A stretch of DNA of 64,000 nt from Mucilaginibacter sp. SG564 (GCF_013149275.1 NZ_JABGNA010000003.1:124001-188000); one strand, 5' to 3'; positions 53,607 through 63,761 are shown, counted from the stretch's first letter. Notes: generated from the letters alone by a model not told the origin. Translations and numbers: made by a program.

Positions 53607-54743
53607 ATGCAAAGGGAAGAAGCAATTGATTTAATAAGACGATACAACGCAGGTACCTGCTCCGAAGACGAAAAAAGATTGCTACTAAGCTGGTATCTGC
53701 AATTCGAACAGGAAAACCTTCCAAACATTTCAGACGCTGAAAGGCAGGCTGATCTGGAAAAGATATGGGATACACTGCCGGTTCGTCAAAAAGAAATAAG
53801 AAAGTTAAGCTTATGGTACCGTGCTGCAGCAGCTGCCATCATTCTTGCTTTCATATCAATTAGTATTTATCTGGTAGTCCGGCCTGGGGATGATCGTAGT
53901 CAGCAAACTGCATTACAAAAAAGTAGTGCTATCACGCCAGGAACAGGAAGCACAGTACTTACTTTGGGCGGTGGAGAGCAGATAATGTTAAAAAGCGCCA
54001 AGAATGGCAAACTTACCACACAGGGGAATTTTACCATAACTAAAACAGCTGAGGGACATTTAGCTTACGAAGCAAATCAAAAGACTCAAGGTACATCAGA
54101 AAATTTGGCCTTTAACTCTGTAACTACGCCAACAGGGGTAACGTTTGAACTCATGCTTTCCGATGGCACCAAAGTTTTGCTTGATGCGGCTTCAAGTATC
54201 CATTATCCTGTTGCATTCAATGGAAATGAGCGCAGAGTCGAAATCACCGGACAAGCGTACTTCGAGGTTGCACATAATAAGCTAAAGCCTTTTAAAGTAG
54301 TCAGTAACGGTCAAACTGTTGAGGTATTAGGCACACATTTCAACATTAATGCCTATCAAGATGAAGGGATGACTAAAACTACCCTATTAGAAGGTAGCGT
54401 TAAAATATCAAAAGGCGAAAAAGTTGCATGGTTGGAGCCTGGACAACAATCGGTTACCGCAAATGCAGACGATAAAATAACGGTAAATAATGCAGATCTA
54501 GAAACTGCTATCGCTTGGAAAATGGGCGTGTTTCAATTTAAAAGAGCGGATTTACAGACAGTTATGCACCAGCTTGCACATTGGTACAATATTCAGGTTC
54601 TCTATGAAAGTACTATTCCCAAGGTGGCCATTACCGGTAAGGTACCGCGCAACGCAAATGCATCCCACGTGTTGGAGATTTTAAACAAATTGGGTATTAA
54701 ATTCAGGGTAGACGACAGAAAAATCACAATTCTGCCAAATTGA
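53607..54743 (+). CDS. FecR-family anti-sigma factor, locus C
   Basis: 378 residues, the same length as the locus B protein. N-terminus MQREEAIDLIRRYNAGTCSE, TM about 73-92 (AAAAAIILAFISISIYLVV), FecR domain (FELMLSDGTKVLLDAASSIHYPV, RRVEITGQAYFEVAHN, THFNINAYQDEG) and DUF4974 end (FQFKRADLQTVMHQLAHWYNIQV ... FRVDDRKITILPN). It follows the sigma gene by 113 bp. Anti-sigma and signal relay from the SusC STN domain. Confidence 0.95.
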   Translation: MQREEAIDLIRRYNAGTCSEDEKRLLLSWYLQFEQENLPNISDAERQADLEKIWDTLPVRQKEIRKLSLWYRAAAAAIILAFISISIYLVVRPGDDRSQQTALQKSSAITPGTGSTVLTLGGGEQIMLKSAKNGKLTTQGNFTITKTAEGHLAYEANQKTQGTSENLAFNSVTTPTGVTFELMLSDGTKVLLDAASSIHYPVAFNGNERRVEITGQAYFEVAHNKLKPFKVVSNGQTVEVLGTHFNINAYQDEGMTKTTLLEGSVKISKGEKVAWLEPGQQSVTANADDKITVNNADLETAIAWKMGVFQFKRADLQTVMHQLAHWYNIQVLYESTIPKVAITGKVPRNANASHVLEILNKLGIKFRVDDRKITILPN

Positions 54744-54829
54744 TAATTAACTATTTATTCACTTTAAAAAAAACAGATATGGCAAACATTCTACGACGAC
54801 AGATTTAAAAGAACAAACAGGGTAATCAT

Positions 54830-54936
54830 AAAAAAACCGCGGGTGTGTTGACGCACAACCACGGCCAGTTTTTGGATTAACCTTTCCGTCCTGAGACGGA
54901 TAAAAATCGGTATTGAGTACTTTCTATTAATCCAAA
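54830..54936 (-). ncRNA. Predicted antisense RNA at the fecR-susC junction, locus C
   Basis: On the minus strand TACCTTTG (54943-54950), an exact TAnnTTTG match, overlaps the susC ATG at 54950. The hairpin 54837-54864 (12 positions, two mismatches, 4-nt loop) is followed on the minus strand by seven T (54830-54836), a good intrinsic terminator pointing away from susC. Expected RNA about 107 nt. The complement CAAAGGTA may double as the susC ribosome site. Confidence 0.42.
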
Positions 54937-54949
54937 CATCACAAAGGTA

Positions 54950-57900
54950 ATGAAATTTCTTACAATTTCGACTGCCATGCCCTCAGCATGGCTAAACACT
55001 AAACAACTCCTAAGAATCATGAAGTTGTCAACCTTAATTCTATTGATCGGTCTGTTGCACGCAAGTGCAAAAGGTTTCAGCCAGGTTTCACTCAACGAAA
55101 ACCACGCAAAACTGGCAGATGTTTTGAAAAAAATTGAAAAGCAGACAAAGTATGTTTTCATATATGATGAAGATAAGCTGCAAGTCAGAGACATTGTTGT
55201 AAAGGTAGATAACGCAACAATTCAAAACGCGCTTAACGCGTGCTTTCAAAATCAGCCAGTTACTTATTCGATCACAGGTAATACAGTCATCTTAAGACCA
55301 GCAGAAACATCAGTTTTTCAGAAAATCAAAAATTTCCTGCTTGGCCCTGTTCATATAAACGGCATAATCACAGATAGCGCTGGAACGCCGCTTTCCCGTG
55401 CAACAGTGTCGATCATAAGGAAACGAAATGCATCCAAAACCGACAATAAGGGAACCATCGCTGCGGTATCCATGGAAGCTACTGGTGAGATAAGTTTCGT
55501 TACTAATGACGACGGTCGTTTTCAGATAGATGCCGAAGAAGGAGATGAATTGGCCGTGTCATTTGTAGGCTTTCAAACCTACCGGTTTACAGCGAAAACC
55601 AACATGCCCTTTCAAAAGATAGCGCTGCAGCGATCTACTTCCTTATTAAAAGATGTTATAGTACATACCGGGTATCAAACGTTATCAAAGGAACGAGCAA
55701 CCGGATCGTTTTCGAAACCCGATATGCAGGTATTACAAAACCGGTCAAGTACCATGGACCTAGTTGGACGTTTGGAAGGACAAATACCGGGCATGGTTGT
55801 CGCTCCATTTTATCCTAACGGGCATACGGTCAATCAGACGACAGGAACTGTTACTCAACAGTCAATCATCCGGGGAGCGAGCAGTATACACTTAAGCACT
55901 GATCCATTATATGTAGTAAATGGCGTTATTGTTCCTGATTTTGGCTCTCTAAACGTCGATGATATTGCGGATGTTACCGTATTAAAAGATGCCGCCGCCG
56001 CTGCCATTTGGGGTGCAAAGGCAGCAAATGGAGTAGTCGTTGTAGTGACAAAATCGGGTAGTAAAAATCAAAAAATCAAAGTATCGTATCGCGGTTTTAT
56101 AAACTTTGAGGGCAGGCCTGATCTTGATTACGCGCGTAAGTTTTACTTAAATAGCAGTCAATACATACAGGTTGCCAAACAGATTTTTGACCCCACCGAT
56201 TACCCTTATAGTCAGCTGAACAGTATCAACAATTATTACGGACCTGTAACACCAAGTCAGCAAGTACTATACAACCAAAACCAAGGCATAATCACAGCTT
56301 CCCGTGCTAACGCGCAACTGGACAGCATGTCAAAAATCAACAACAGCAAGCAAATCAGGGATTTGCTGTATCGCAATGCCTTTACTACAAACCATGTTAT
56401 TTCGGCTTCTGGTGGTACCAACACATACACGGTTTATGGATCACTTGGCTATACTGATACCCATTCCTCAACATTGGGCCAAACCGGCAATTCTTATAAG
56501 TTAAATCTCAGTCAGTCGTTCACACCTAATGACCGGTTCTCTTTTTCCTTAATTAGCCAATTGGCAAACAACGTTAATAGAAGTCCAAACGGATTACCCG
56601 CAGGCCCTGATGTACTCCCCTATCAATTGCTCAAAGACGCAAATGGCAATAATATCAACATGCCATTCCTGTCAGGTTGGACACCTGAGGTTATTAAGCA
56701 GTATTCGGACGCCAGTGGCATTAATTTGGGAACCTATCAGATATTCGATGAACAAAAGTACGCGACAAACAAAACGAATTCATACGAGGTAAATGTAGTT
56801 GGAAATGCCACGGTTAAATTCTTTAAAGGTCTCCAGTATTTAGGAACTTACGGCTATTCGATTGCACCTACTGAAATGCAATACATTCAGGACAACCGGG
56901 CCTACAGCTACCGCAAACAGTTACTTAACAACACACTGCCCGGCTCTCCCCCTACATACTTAATTCCGCAGGACGGAGAATTTTATCAGTTAGGTAATAA
57001 TAATCAACGCAATTGGACAGTTCGGAATCAACTGGTTTACAATTATTCAGGAAGAAATGGCAATGACTATATTTCCCTGCAAGGTGGCCAGGAAGCTCGC
57101 GAACTTGTCACAGATCAGAATAAAACAACCATTTACGGTTATAACCCCCAACTTGAAAGCTATCCTCTGTTAGACTATAACACGCTAAATCAGGGCGTAT
57201 TTGGAACACTTGGAGGCTACGGTGGCCACGTTCAACAGCCGTTTTCGGCTGCAAACGTGGTAACAAGGAACAACTCTTATTTTGCCATGGGAAGTTATAC
57301 ACGTGATCACAAATACAGCCTGGATTTGAGTTGGAGGGTAGATCACAGCAACGTTTTTGGCAGCGATGTATCCGCTCAAAACAAGCCTACATATAGCTTG
57401 GGCGGAAAGTGGAATATAAAAAATGAGAAGTTTCTATCATCGATAACTTGGATTGACGCATTATCGGTAAGAGGTACTTACGGTATCACCGGTAACTCCC
57501 CCTATGTAGGAGCTGCGTCAACAAATGACATCATCTACACTGAACAAATTCCCAACTATCAATATGCTGTCATTGGAGGTCCGGCTTACCAAATTTCCCA
57601 GGCAGCAGATAAAGCATTGAGTTGGGAAGCTACCCATACCACAAATATCGGTGTAGATTTTGCGATTTTAAACAACCGTTTAAGTGGTAGTATTGAGTAC
57701 TACCATAAAAGTACTACAGACTTACTCGGTAGCGCTCCAGTAAATTTTTTCACGGGTTCAACCTCTTCGACAGCAAATCTCGGCGACCTTGTTAATAACG
57801 GCATAAACATTGGTTTGAACAGCATAAACATAAACACAGAGCATTTCACATGGCAGAGTGGCTTTGTTTTTGGATACAATCAGAACAAATTGGTTAAATA

Positions 57901-58630
57901 CCAGATTCCTGCCAGTTATGAAAGTTACCCGAGCTTTAAACTGGGTGGTTCTCCTACTATAGGTTTCCCGATTAATTCTTTATTTGCCTACAAATACGCT
58001 GGTTTAGACAAGTTAGGCGACCCACAAGTTTACCTCGCCAATGGTAAAATAACCAAAGACCCTAATGTTACAAAAGGAGATGACCTGGTGTATATGGGCA
58101 CTACCACGCCTAAATTCAATGGCGGCCTGACCAATAACTTCAGGTATAAACAGTTTCAGCTTTCACTCAATATGACTTACAGCCTGGGTGCCGTAATGCG
58201 AAGGACGGTAAATCAGTTTTATTCTGGCTTATTGACCACTAATAGTAACCTCGGAGGAAATATAAGCAATGAATTTCTTCAACGCTGGCAAAAACCTGGA
58301 GATGAAAACGTGACAGCAATTCCACGCTATTTATCGGTTGAAAACTATGGCATACGTAACCTTCAATATTATGAAGATGCAGATATAAATGTTGTGAGCG
58401 CCTCCTATGTGAAGCTTAACGAAGCTGCTTTAATATATAATCTTAGCCCGGGGGCATTACGCTGGCTAAAAATTCAGAGCGCTTCTCTAAGAGTACAAGT
58501 CAACAATATATTGTTATGGAAAGCGAATAAATATGGATTAAACCCCGAGTTCCAAAACTACCAGTATGGCACAATGGCTGTACCTGTTGGCCAGCACACG
58601 ATTACACTTGGAGCCAATGTTAATTTTTAA
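54950..58630 (+). CDS. SusC/RagA TonB-dependent transporter with STN domain, locus C
   Basis: 1226 residues, the largest of the three. N-extension and signal region to about 44, STN domain 48-117, carboxypeptidase-regulatory-like domain from about 135 interrupted by an insert (about 157-185, ASKTDNKGTIAAVSMEATG), TonB plug about 240-360 (GAKAANGVVVVVTKSG), barrel ending GANVNF. Import of an unknown ligand with transmembrane signalling to FecR. The ligand may be small or peptide-like, because no polysaccharide hydrolase is present in the visible part of the locus (inference). Confidence 0.95.
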   Translation: MKFLTISTAMPSAWLNTKQLLRIMKLSTLILLIGLLHASAKGFSQVSLNENHAKLADVLKKIEKQTKYVFIYDEDKLQVRDIVVKVDNATIQNALNACFQNQPVTYSITGNTVILRPAETSVFQKIKNFLLGPVHINGIITDSAGTPLSRATVSIIRKRNASKTDNKGTIAAVSMEATGEISFVTNDDGRFQIDAEEGDELAVSFVGFQTYRFTAKTNMPFQKIALQRSTSLLKDVIVHTGYQTLSKERATGSFSKPDMQVLQNRSSTMDLVGRLEGQIPGMVVAPFYPNGHTVNQTTGTVTQQSIIRGASSIHLSTDPLYVVNGVIVPDFGSLNVDDIADVTVLKDAAAAAIWGAKAANGVVVVVTKSGSKNQKIKVSYRGFINFEGRPDLDYARKFYLNSSQYIQVAKQIFDPTDYPYSQLNSINNYYGPVTPSQQVLYNQNQGIITASRANAQLDSMSKINNSKQIRDLLYRNAFTTNHVISASGGTNTYTVYGSLGYTDTHSSTLGQTGNSYKLNLSQSFTPNDRFSFSLISQLANNVNRSPNGLPAGPDVLPYQLLKDANGNNINMPFLSGWTPEVIKQYSDASGINLGTYQIFDEQKYATNKTNSYEVNVVGNATVKFFKGLQYLGTYGYSIAPTEMQYIQDNRAYSYRKQLLNNTLPGSPPTYLIPQDGEFYQLGNNNQRNWTVRNQLVYNYSGRNGNDYISLQGGQEARELVTDQNKTTIYGYNPQLESYPLLDYNTLNQGVFGTLGGYGGHVQQPFSAANVVTRNNSYFAMGSYTRDHKYSLDLSWRVDHSNVFGSDVSAQNKPTYSLGGKWNIKNEKFLSSITWIDALSVRGTYGITGNSPYVGAASTNDIIYTEQIPNYQYAVIGGPAYQISQAADKALSWEATHTTNIGVDFAILNNRLSGSIEYYHKSTTDLLGSAPVNFFTGSTSSTANLGDLVNNGINIGLNSININTEHFTWQSGFVFGYNQNKLVKYQIPASYESYPSFKLGGSPTIGFPINSLFAYKYAGLDKLGDPQVYLANGKITKDPNVTKGDDLVYMGTTTPKFNGGLTNNFRYKQFQLSLNMTYSLGAVMRRTVNQFYSGLLTTNSNLGGNISNEFLQRWQKPGDENVTAIPRYLSVENYGIRNLQYYEDADINVVSASYVKLNEAALIYNLSPGALRWLKIQSASLRVQVNNILLWKANKYGLNPEFQNYQYGTMAVPVGQHTITLGANVNF

Positions 58631-58649
58631 TCATTTAATTATTAAAAAA

Positions 58650-60164
58650 ATGCAAAAAAACAAACAGCTGACAGCGGCTTTCATTGCCCTGTTGTCAATC
58701 ATAGCAACATCTTGTAAAAAAAGCTTTTTGGAGGTGGTTCCCAAGGGGGATAATATCGCGATCACATACGATGATTACAATAAGTTGATGAACGGATCAA
58801 ACTTTTATGTTCTGGGCGGCGCTGGTGCCGGTTCTTGGCAACCCGCAGCAATTATGGGCGATGAGGTCTCCGCAGAATCTTATGCCTTTAACTCGCCTGA
58901 TGGTGGATTCGAAATCGCGCGTTCCTTATTTCAATGGTCAGATAACGTTTTCCCCGCCAACAATCCACCGAATGATTTCAATGCCAATAATCCGCAGTTC
59001 CTTCGTAATTTATTGTCAAATATCTATACCCTCAATAAAATCGCAAACGAGGTAACAAATGCTACTGAAGGTACGCAGCAACAAAAGCTTGAGCTCCAGG
59101 CTGAGGCAATGGCCGAACGTGCTTTTACAAATTTTCAGTTGATAAATTACTTTACAAAGCCTTACAATGCCGCAACTGCATCGACGGATTTAGGTTTTCC
59201 TGTCATCAAAATTGCAGACGTAACCACTAAAGCATTCGAAAGAGGTACAGTACAGCAGTCTTATGACTTTATGATCAACGATTTAACCCAATCCATACCA
59301 AACCTTGCGCTTCAACCTGCTATCCGTACCCGGATCTCAAAAGCAGCGGCCGAAGGCTTGCTTGGTAAAATCTATTTGTTCATGGGAAAAAATAGCGAAG
59401 CGCTTACAATGTTCAAAAACGCCTTTAATGACATGGCTAAAATGACCACAGCGCCGACACTTTACAACTACAATCAGACCATGGCTGTAGGCGGATCCTT
59501 TCTACCATCTAGTGATATGTACGGGCCGAATTCGCCTTTCACCAATGTCACTGATATAACAGAATCTTTGTGGGCTGTAATGACTTACTCGGGGAATGAG
59601 AATGGCAGTGGATACCCCGCCGATTTTCTTAGTATACCTACCAGAACTATTGCCTTATTCGACCCATCGGATTGGCGATTAAAGTTTTATTCTAACTTGC
59701 AAACAGACTTATCCACTCCCATACCAGGTGGAAGATTGCGTCGCTATAATTTACAATGGGCGCGAATTGGTGTTGAACTTCCGGACTTGTACCTTTTAAA
59801 GGCAGAAGCTGAAGCCCGTACCAATGATCTTGCTGGCGCGAAAGCAGACATTGAAACACTCAGGAAAAATAGAATGCCATTAGCAGTCGCCTCCGTTCCG
59901 GTGGCAGCTACTGCCAATCAATCTTCTTTTATCAAGTTTATTATAGAAGAACGCACCAGGGAATTTACCCAGGAAGGTGCACGCTGGTTTGATATGCGCA
60001 GATTAGCTAATGACCCCATTTACGCCGGCAATCCTGCACCTACGCATGAGGTTTACCAGGACGGTTCTAACGCTACGATTTATACCTTGAAGCCGGCCCG
60101 GCTAACATTACGATTACCACCACTTTACTTATCTCAGAATCCGGGCATGCCCGATAATCCATAA
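58650..60164 (+). CDS. SusD/RagB outer-membrane lipoprotein, locus C
   Basis: 504 residues from ATG 58650, 19 bp after the SusC stop; a frame running back to 58566 overlaps SusC and is not used. Lipobox ALLSIIATSC with Cys22. Core features: FLEVVPKGDN, NIYTLNKIANEVTNATEG, AMAERAFTNFQLINYFTKPYN, then LYLLKAEAEARTND, RKNRMPL, EERTREFTQEGARWFDMRRLAND. It is the surface partner of the SusC at 54950. Confidence 0.94.
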   Translation: MQKNKQLTAAFIALLSIIATSCKKSFLEVVPKGDNIAITYDDYNKLMNGSNFYVLGGAGAGSWQPAAIMGDEVSAESYAFNSPDGGFEIARSLFQWSDNVFPANNPPNDFNANNPQFLRNLLSNIYTLNKIANEVTNATEGTQQQKLELQAEAMAERAFTNFQLINYFTKPYNAATASTDLGFPVIKIADVTTKAFERGTVQQSYDFMINDLTQSIPNLALQPAIRTRISKAAAEGLLGKIYLFMGKNSEALTMFKNAFNDMAKMTTAPTLYNYNQTMAVGGSFLPSSDMYGPNSPFTNVTDITESLWAVMTYSGNENGSGYPADFLSIPTRTIALFDPSDWRLKFYSNLQTDLSTPIPGGRLRRYNLQWARIGVELPDLYLLKAEAEARTNDLAGAKADIETLRKNRMPLAVASVPVAATANQSSFIKFIIEERTREFTQEGARWFDMRRLANDPIYAGNPAPTHEVYQDGSNATIYTLKPARLTLRLPPLYLSQNPGMPDNP

Positions 60165-60194
60165 CAGTCAAAATAATCGTCATATTTTCTAACC

Positions 60195-60230
60195 CCTTGC
60201 CGTAGTGGCTTTAAAGCCACTACGGCAAGG
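60195..60230. repeat. 36-bp perfect palindrome between SusD and ABC genes
   Basis: CCTTGCCGTAGTGGCT (60195-60210) and AGCCACTACGGCAAGG (60215-60230) flank TTAA; the whole 36 bp is its own reverse complement. It starts 30 bp after the SusD stop and ends 6 bp before ATG 60237. No U tract follows. It could act as an mRNA processing or stability hairpin, a REP-like element or a binding site. Confidence 0.8.
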
Positions 60231-60257
60231 ATAATCATGTTCATAATTCAATATAAA

Positions 60258-61187
60258 ATGAAACAAAGCATTGTAAAAATCGAAAATTTATCCCATCGAT
60301 ATAGTAGGGACTGGGCCATCAGGGACATTAATTTCGAGATCGATCAAGTTGGTATCCTTGGTCTTTTGGGCTCAAATGGTGCCGGAAAATCCACTACTAT
60401 GAACATTCTGTGTGGCGTACTCAACCAAACCGAAGGGAATGTTTTTATCAATGGGATCGATCTCCGTGAAGAACCGGAAGAGGCGAAAAAGTTGTTGGGT
60501 TTTTTGCCTCAAAATGCTCCGCTGCACTTGGATTTGACCGTCGAAGAATATTTAACCTACTGCGCAGAGATACGAAACGTACCTAAAAATGAAATCAAAC
60601 TGGCAGTCGATGAAGTCATGGACAAATGCGGCGTCGCTCACTTTGCCTCGAGACTTTTGCGAAACCTGTCGGGCGGATACCGCCAGCGCGTTGGAATAGC
60701 ACAGGCGATCATCCATAAGCCGAAGCTGGTTGTTTTGGATGAACCCACTAATGGACTTGACCCTAACCAAATTCTGGAGGTACGAAAGATTATTAAGCAA
60801 ATCGCAGAAGAACGCGCAGTTATATTTTCAACTCACATTCTTTCGGAAGTGCAAGCGATATGCAAGGATATAAAAATGATTGAAAGTGGACGGATGGTAT
60901 TTGCCGATACTATGGAAGCATTCAATAATTACATCCTACCCGACAGCATGTTGGTTTCCATGGACAACCCGCCATCTGCCGAAGTCTTGAGTGCAATTCC
61001 CGGAATAACTGCAGTTGAGCCGCTAAATGACAAGAGCATAAGGCTCCGATTTAAAGCTTCACCGGATTTATCTAAAAAGATCATCGCCATGGCCGTTCAG
61101 CAAGGTTGGCAACTTAGCGAAATCATGTTGGAAAAAAGTTCGTTGGACGAAGTTTTCGCCCAGCTATCAAATAAAAAATCAAATTAA
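60258..61187 (+). CDS. ABC transporter ATP-binding protein, GldA-like
   Basis: 309 residues from ATG 60258; an ATG at 60237 only 6 bp from the palindrome is an alternative. Walker A GSNGAGKST (38-46), Q-loop LPQN (83-86), signature LSGGYRQ (137-143), Walker B LVVLDEPT (157-164), H-loop His193. The ~80-residue C-terminal extension is as in GldA/NatA-type exporters. It energises the membrane protein encoded 8 bp downstream. Best hits should be the gliding-motility GldA family, but gene order with SusCD and MutS suggests a separate function. Confidence 0.93.
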   Translation: MKQSIVKIENLSHRYSRDWAIRDINFEIDQVGILGLLGSNGAGKSTTMNILCGVLNQTEGNVFINGIDLREEPEEAKKLLGFLPQNAPLHLDLTVEEYLTYCAEIRNVPKNEIKLAVDEVMDKCGVAHFASRLLRNLSGGYRQRVGIAQAIIHKPKLVVLDEPTNGLDPNQILEVRKIIKQIAEERAVIFSTHILSEVQAICKDIKMIESGRMVFADTMEAFNNYILPDSMLVSMDNPPSAEVLSAIPGITAVEPLNDKSIRLRFKASPDLSKKIIAMAVQQGWQLSEIMLEKSSLDEVFAQLSNKKSN

Positions 61188-61195
61188 TACGAAAC

Positions 61196-63679
61196 ATGAG
61201 AAAAACACTCAAAATAGCAAAACTTGAGCTTTCCGTCCTCTTTTATTCACCGGTAGCCTGGTTAGTGCTAGCCATATTTATGATTCAGGGTGCCATTAGC
61301 TTTTTAGGCACTTTGCAGGTTACTCATACGAGCTTATCCTTGGGTTATCAGACGATGCCGATCACTAAATCACTTTTTGGTGGAACGAACGGGTTATTTA
61401 CAGGAATGCAGGGAACCCTCTATTTGTATCTTCCTATCTTAACAATGGGCCTGATGAGCCGGGAAATTAGCAGCGGGTCTATAAAGCTGCTATTATCCTC
61501 GCCGGTAAAACTCAGACAAATAATCTTGGGCAAGTATCTCGCCATAATAACTTATGGGCTGGCACTAATAGCGATACTTTCTATATTCAGCTTAATAGGT
61601 GCTGTATTTATAAAAGATGCTGACCTGGGCCTGATATTCTCGGGGCTTGTCGGTCTTTACTTGTTGATCTGTACATATTCAGCCATCGGACTGTTTATGT
61701 CATGTTTAACGAGCTATCAGGTGGTTGCAGCTATAAGCACCTTAGCCATATTTACGGTACTACGCTACGTAGGTACATTGGGCCAGGACATCGATTTTAT
61801 AAGGGACTTGACATATTTCTTATCTATTTCTGGACGTACCGAGAAAATGATTTCGGGACTCATCACCACGAAAGATATTTTTTATTATCTGATCATCGTT
61901 GCTTCATTCCTATCTCTATGTGTACTACGCATGAAAGCGGAGCGCGAATTGAAGCCGTGGACGATAAAAGCAGGGAGGTACGCATTATTAATTTTCACGG
62001 CGCTCCTATTGGGCTACCTGACCTCGAGGCCTGTTTTTACTGGTTATTGGGATAACACAGCAGGAAAATCACTTACGATTACTCCAAATAGTCAAACCAT
62101 CGCTAAGCAGATCAAAGGGCAACTAAAAGTTACCACCTATGCAAATATGCTGGATCGAAACATTTGGGCAGTGTTGCCGCAGTATCGGAATACTGATTTG
62201 GGCAGGCTGGAACAATTTAAAAGGTTCATCCCGGGTATGGACGTTGACTATGTCTACTATTATCAAAAACCCGTGGACACAAATTTCAGGGACTACAGGT
62301 TTAATCCAAATCTTAACGGTGTACAGGATATAGAAAAGATTGCGGATAAGATGGCCACGAGTATGGGAGTTGACCGTCAGCTATTTATCCCACCAGGTCA
62401 GATCAACAAAATGGTCAACCTGGAGCCGGAAGGTTATTTGCTGGCGAGAAAGTTAGAGTATAAAGGCAAAAGTACTTTCCTGAGATTTTATACTGGTGAC
62501 AATGATCCATATGCCAGCGAAGCCGAAGTATCGGCCGCCTTAAAGCGTTTGCTAATGGCCGCTCCGAAAATTGTATTCGTTACGGGCAACAAAGAAAGAA
62601 GCATCGATAACAATGCGGACAGGGATTACAGGCAGATCAGCTCAGTTAAACCTAGGCGAAAAGCGTTGGTCAATCAGGGTTTTGACGTAGATACCATCAA
62701 TTTAAATACACAGGTTATCCCAAGCGACGCAAATATTGTTGTTTTAGCGGACCCTGTTACTCCGCTCAGCCCTATAGCCCAGCTAAAATTAATTAGCTAT
62801 ATCGATAATGGCGGCAATATGCTGATAACCGGTGAACCTGGCCGGCAAGATATACTTAACCCAATATTACAACACGTTGGTGAGCAACTCAAAGCGGGAC
62901 TGTTAGTTAAGCCTGACAAAAATACTACACCGGGTTTTATTAATGCTCAAATTCCCGCTAATGCAGCAAGCATAGATTCAAATTTAGCAAGGATGCAAAA
63001 AGGTGGAGGCACCATATCGATACAAGGTGCAGCAGCCGTTGAAACTGTGACATCGGGAAGTTTCAAAGTCGAGCCGTTATTATTGAGCAACTCCGGAGGC
63101 TGGAACAAGATCCTTTCAGGAGATAACGTAGGAAAAAACGTGGGACAAACAGCCAAAGAACCTCCTGTTTCCAAACAAGCAACCGAAAGCGCCACAGCGG
63201 TTGCTATGCCACAAGGTGCCGTCGCCGCCACCGCTGCCATGCCGGTGAACAATGTAGTGTCACCTGTCAAGCCTATGATGACTACCAAACTCGGTTCTGT
63301 TGATCTGTCGACAGCGGATCTAAGTTTTAACGCATCATTAGGCGATCAGAAAGGTATTTTTCCCGTTGCAGTGTCGCTGACAAGGTCTATAAATGGTAAA
63401 CAACAGAAAATCGTGATTTCAGGCGATGCTGACTTTGTTAGCAACGGAGAGTTATCACGAGGAAGAAGCAGGTTCAACGAATATTTCCTTCAAGGAGTTT
63501 GCAGATGGTTAAGTAACGGTGCGTTCCCTGTTGACATTATCAATACACCAGCAAAAGACATAGATCTAAAAATTTCAAGCGGGCAGATGACAGTATTAGT
63601 ATGGTTATGTAAAGGTCTTATCCCCGGAATGATAGCCCTGACCGGCGTAATAGTACTGTTTAGAAGAAGAAGAAAATAG
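61196..63679 (+). CDS. ABC-2 permease fused to GldG-like domain
   Basis: 827 residues. N-terminal ABC-2 membrane domain (about 1-245, six helices, GldF-like: LMSREISSGSIKLLLSSPVKLRQIILGKY), another helix at about 257-277, then a periplasmic GldG/ABC-auxiliary domain (about 290-630; FKRFIPGMDVDYVYYYQKP, IVVLADPVTPLSPIAQLKLISYIDNGGNMLI). A low-complexity Ala/Val/Pro-rich insert sits at about 650-695, and a C-terminal TM (about 800-822) is followed by RRRRK. GldF and GldG are separate in gliding flavobacteria; the fused form is known in other Bacteroidota. Partner of the ATPase at 60258. Confidence 0.92.
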   Translation: MRKTLKIAKLELSVLFYSPVAWLVLAIFMIQGAISFLGTLQVTHTSLSLGYQTMPITKSLFGGTNGLFTGMQGTLYLYLPILTMGLMSREISSGSIKLLLSSPVKLRQIILGKYLAIITYGLALIAILSIFSLIGAVFIKDADLGLIFSGLVGLYLLICTYSAIGLFMSCLTSYQVVAAISTLAIFTVLRYVGTLGQDIDFIRDLTYFLSISGRTEKMISGLITTKDIFYYLIIVASFLSLCVLRMKAERELKPWTIKAGRYALLIFTALLLGYLTSRPVFTGYWDNTAGKSLTITPNSQTIAKQIKGQLKVTTYANMLDRNIWAVLPQYRNTDLGRLEQFKRFIPGMDVDYVYYYQKPVDTNFRDYRFNPNLNGVQDIEKIADKMATSMGVDRQLFIPPGQINKMVNLEPEGYLLARKLEYKGKSTFLRFYTGDNDPYASEAEVSAALKRLLMAAPKIVFVTGNKERSIDNNADRDYRQISSVKPRRKALVNQGFDVDTINLNTQVIPSDANIVVLADPVTPLSPIAQLKLISYIDNGGNMLITGEPGRQDILNPILQHVGEQLKAGLLVKPDKNTTPGFINAQIPANAASIDSNLARMQKGGGTISIQGAAAVETVTSGSFKVEPLLLSNSGGWNKILSGDNVGKNVGQTAKEPPVSKQATESATAVAMPQGAVAATAAMPVNNVVSPVKPMMTTKLGSVDLSTADLSFNASLGDQKGIFPVAVSLTRSINGKQQKIVISGDADFVSNGELSRGRSRFNEYFLQGVCRWLSNGAFPVDIINTPAKDIDLKISSGQMTVLVWLCKGLIPGMIALTGVIVLFRRRRK

Positions 63680-63761
63680 TGGTCAATAATAGTTAATGAT
63701 ACGGTATCTGGAGGTGGCTTGCATTTAGCCGTCTCCATTTACCGGAAGTTTATAAGATATC

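Noticed and set aside
58566..58649. Longer SusD start overlapping the end of susC
   Set aside because: The signal peptide and lipobox begin at ATG 58650, 19 bp after the susC stop.
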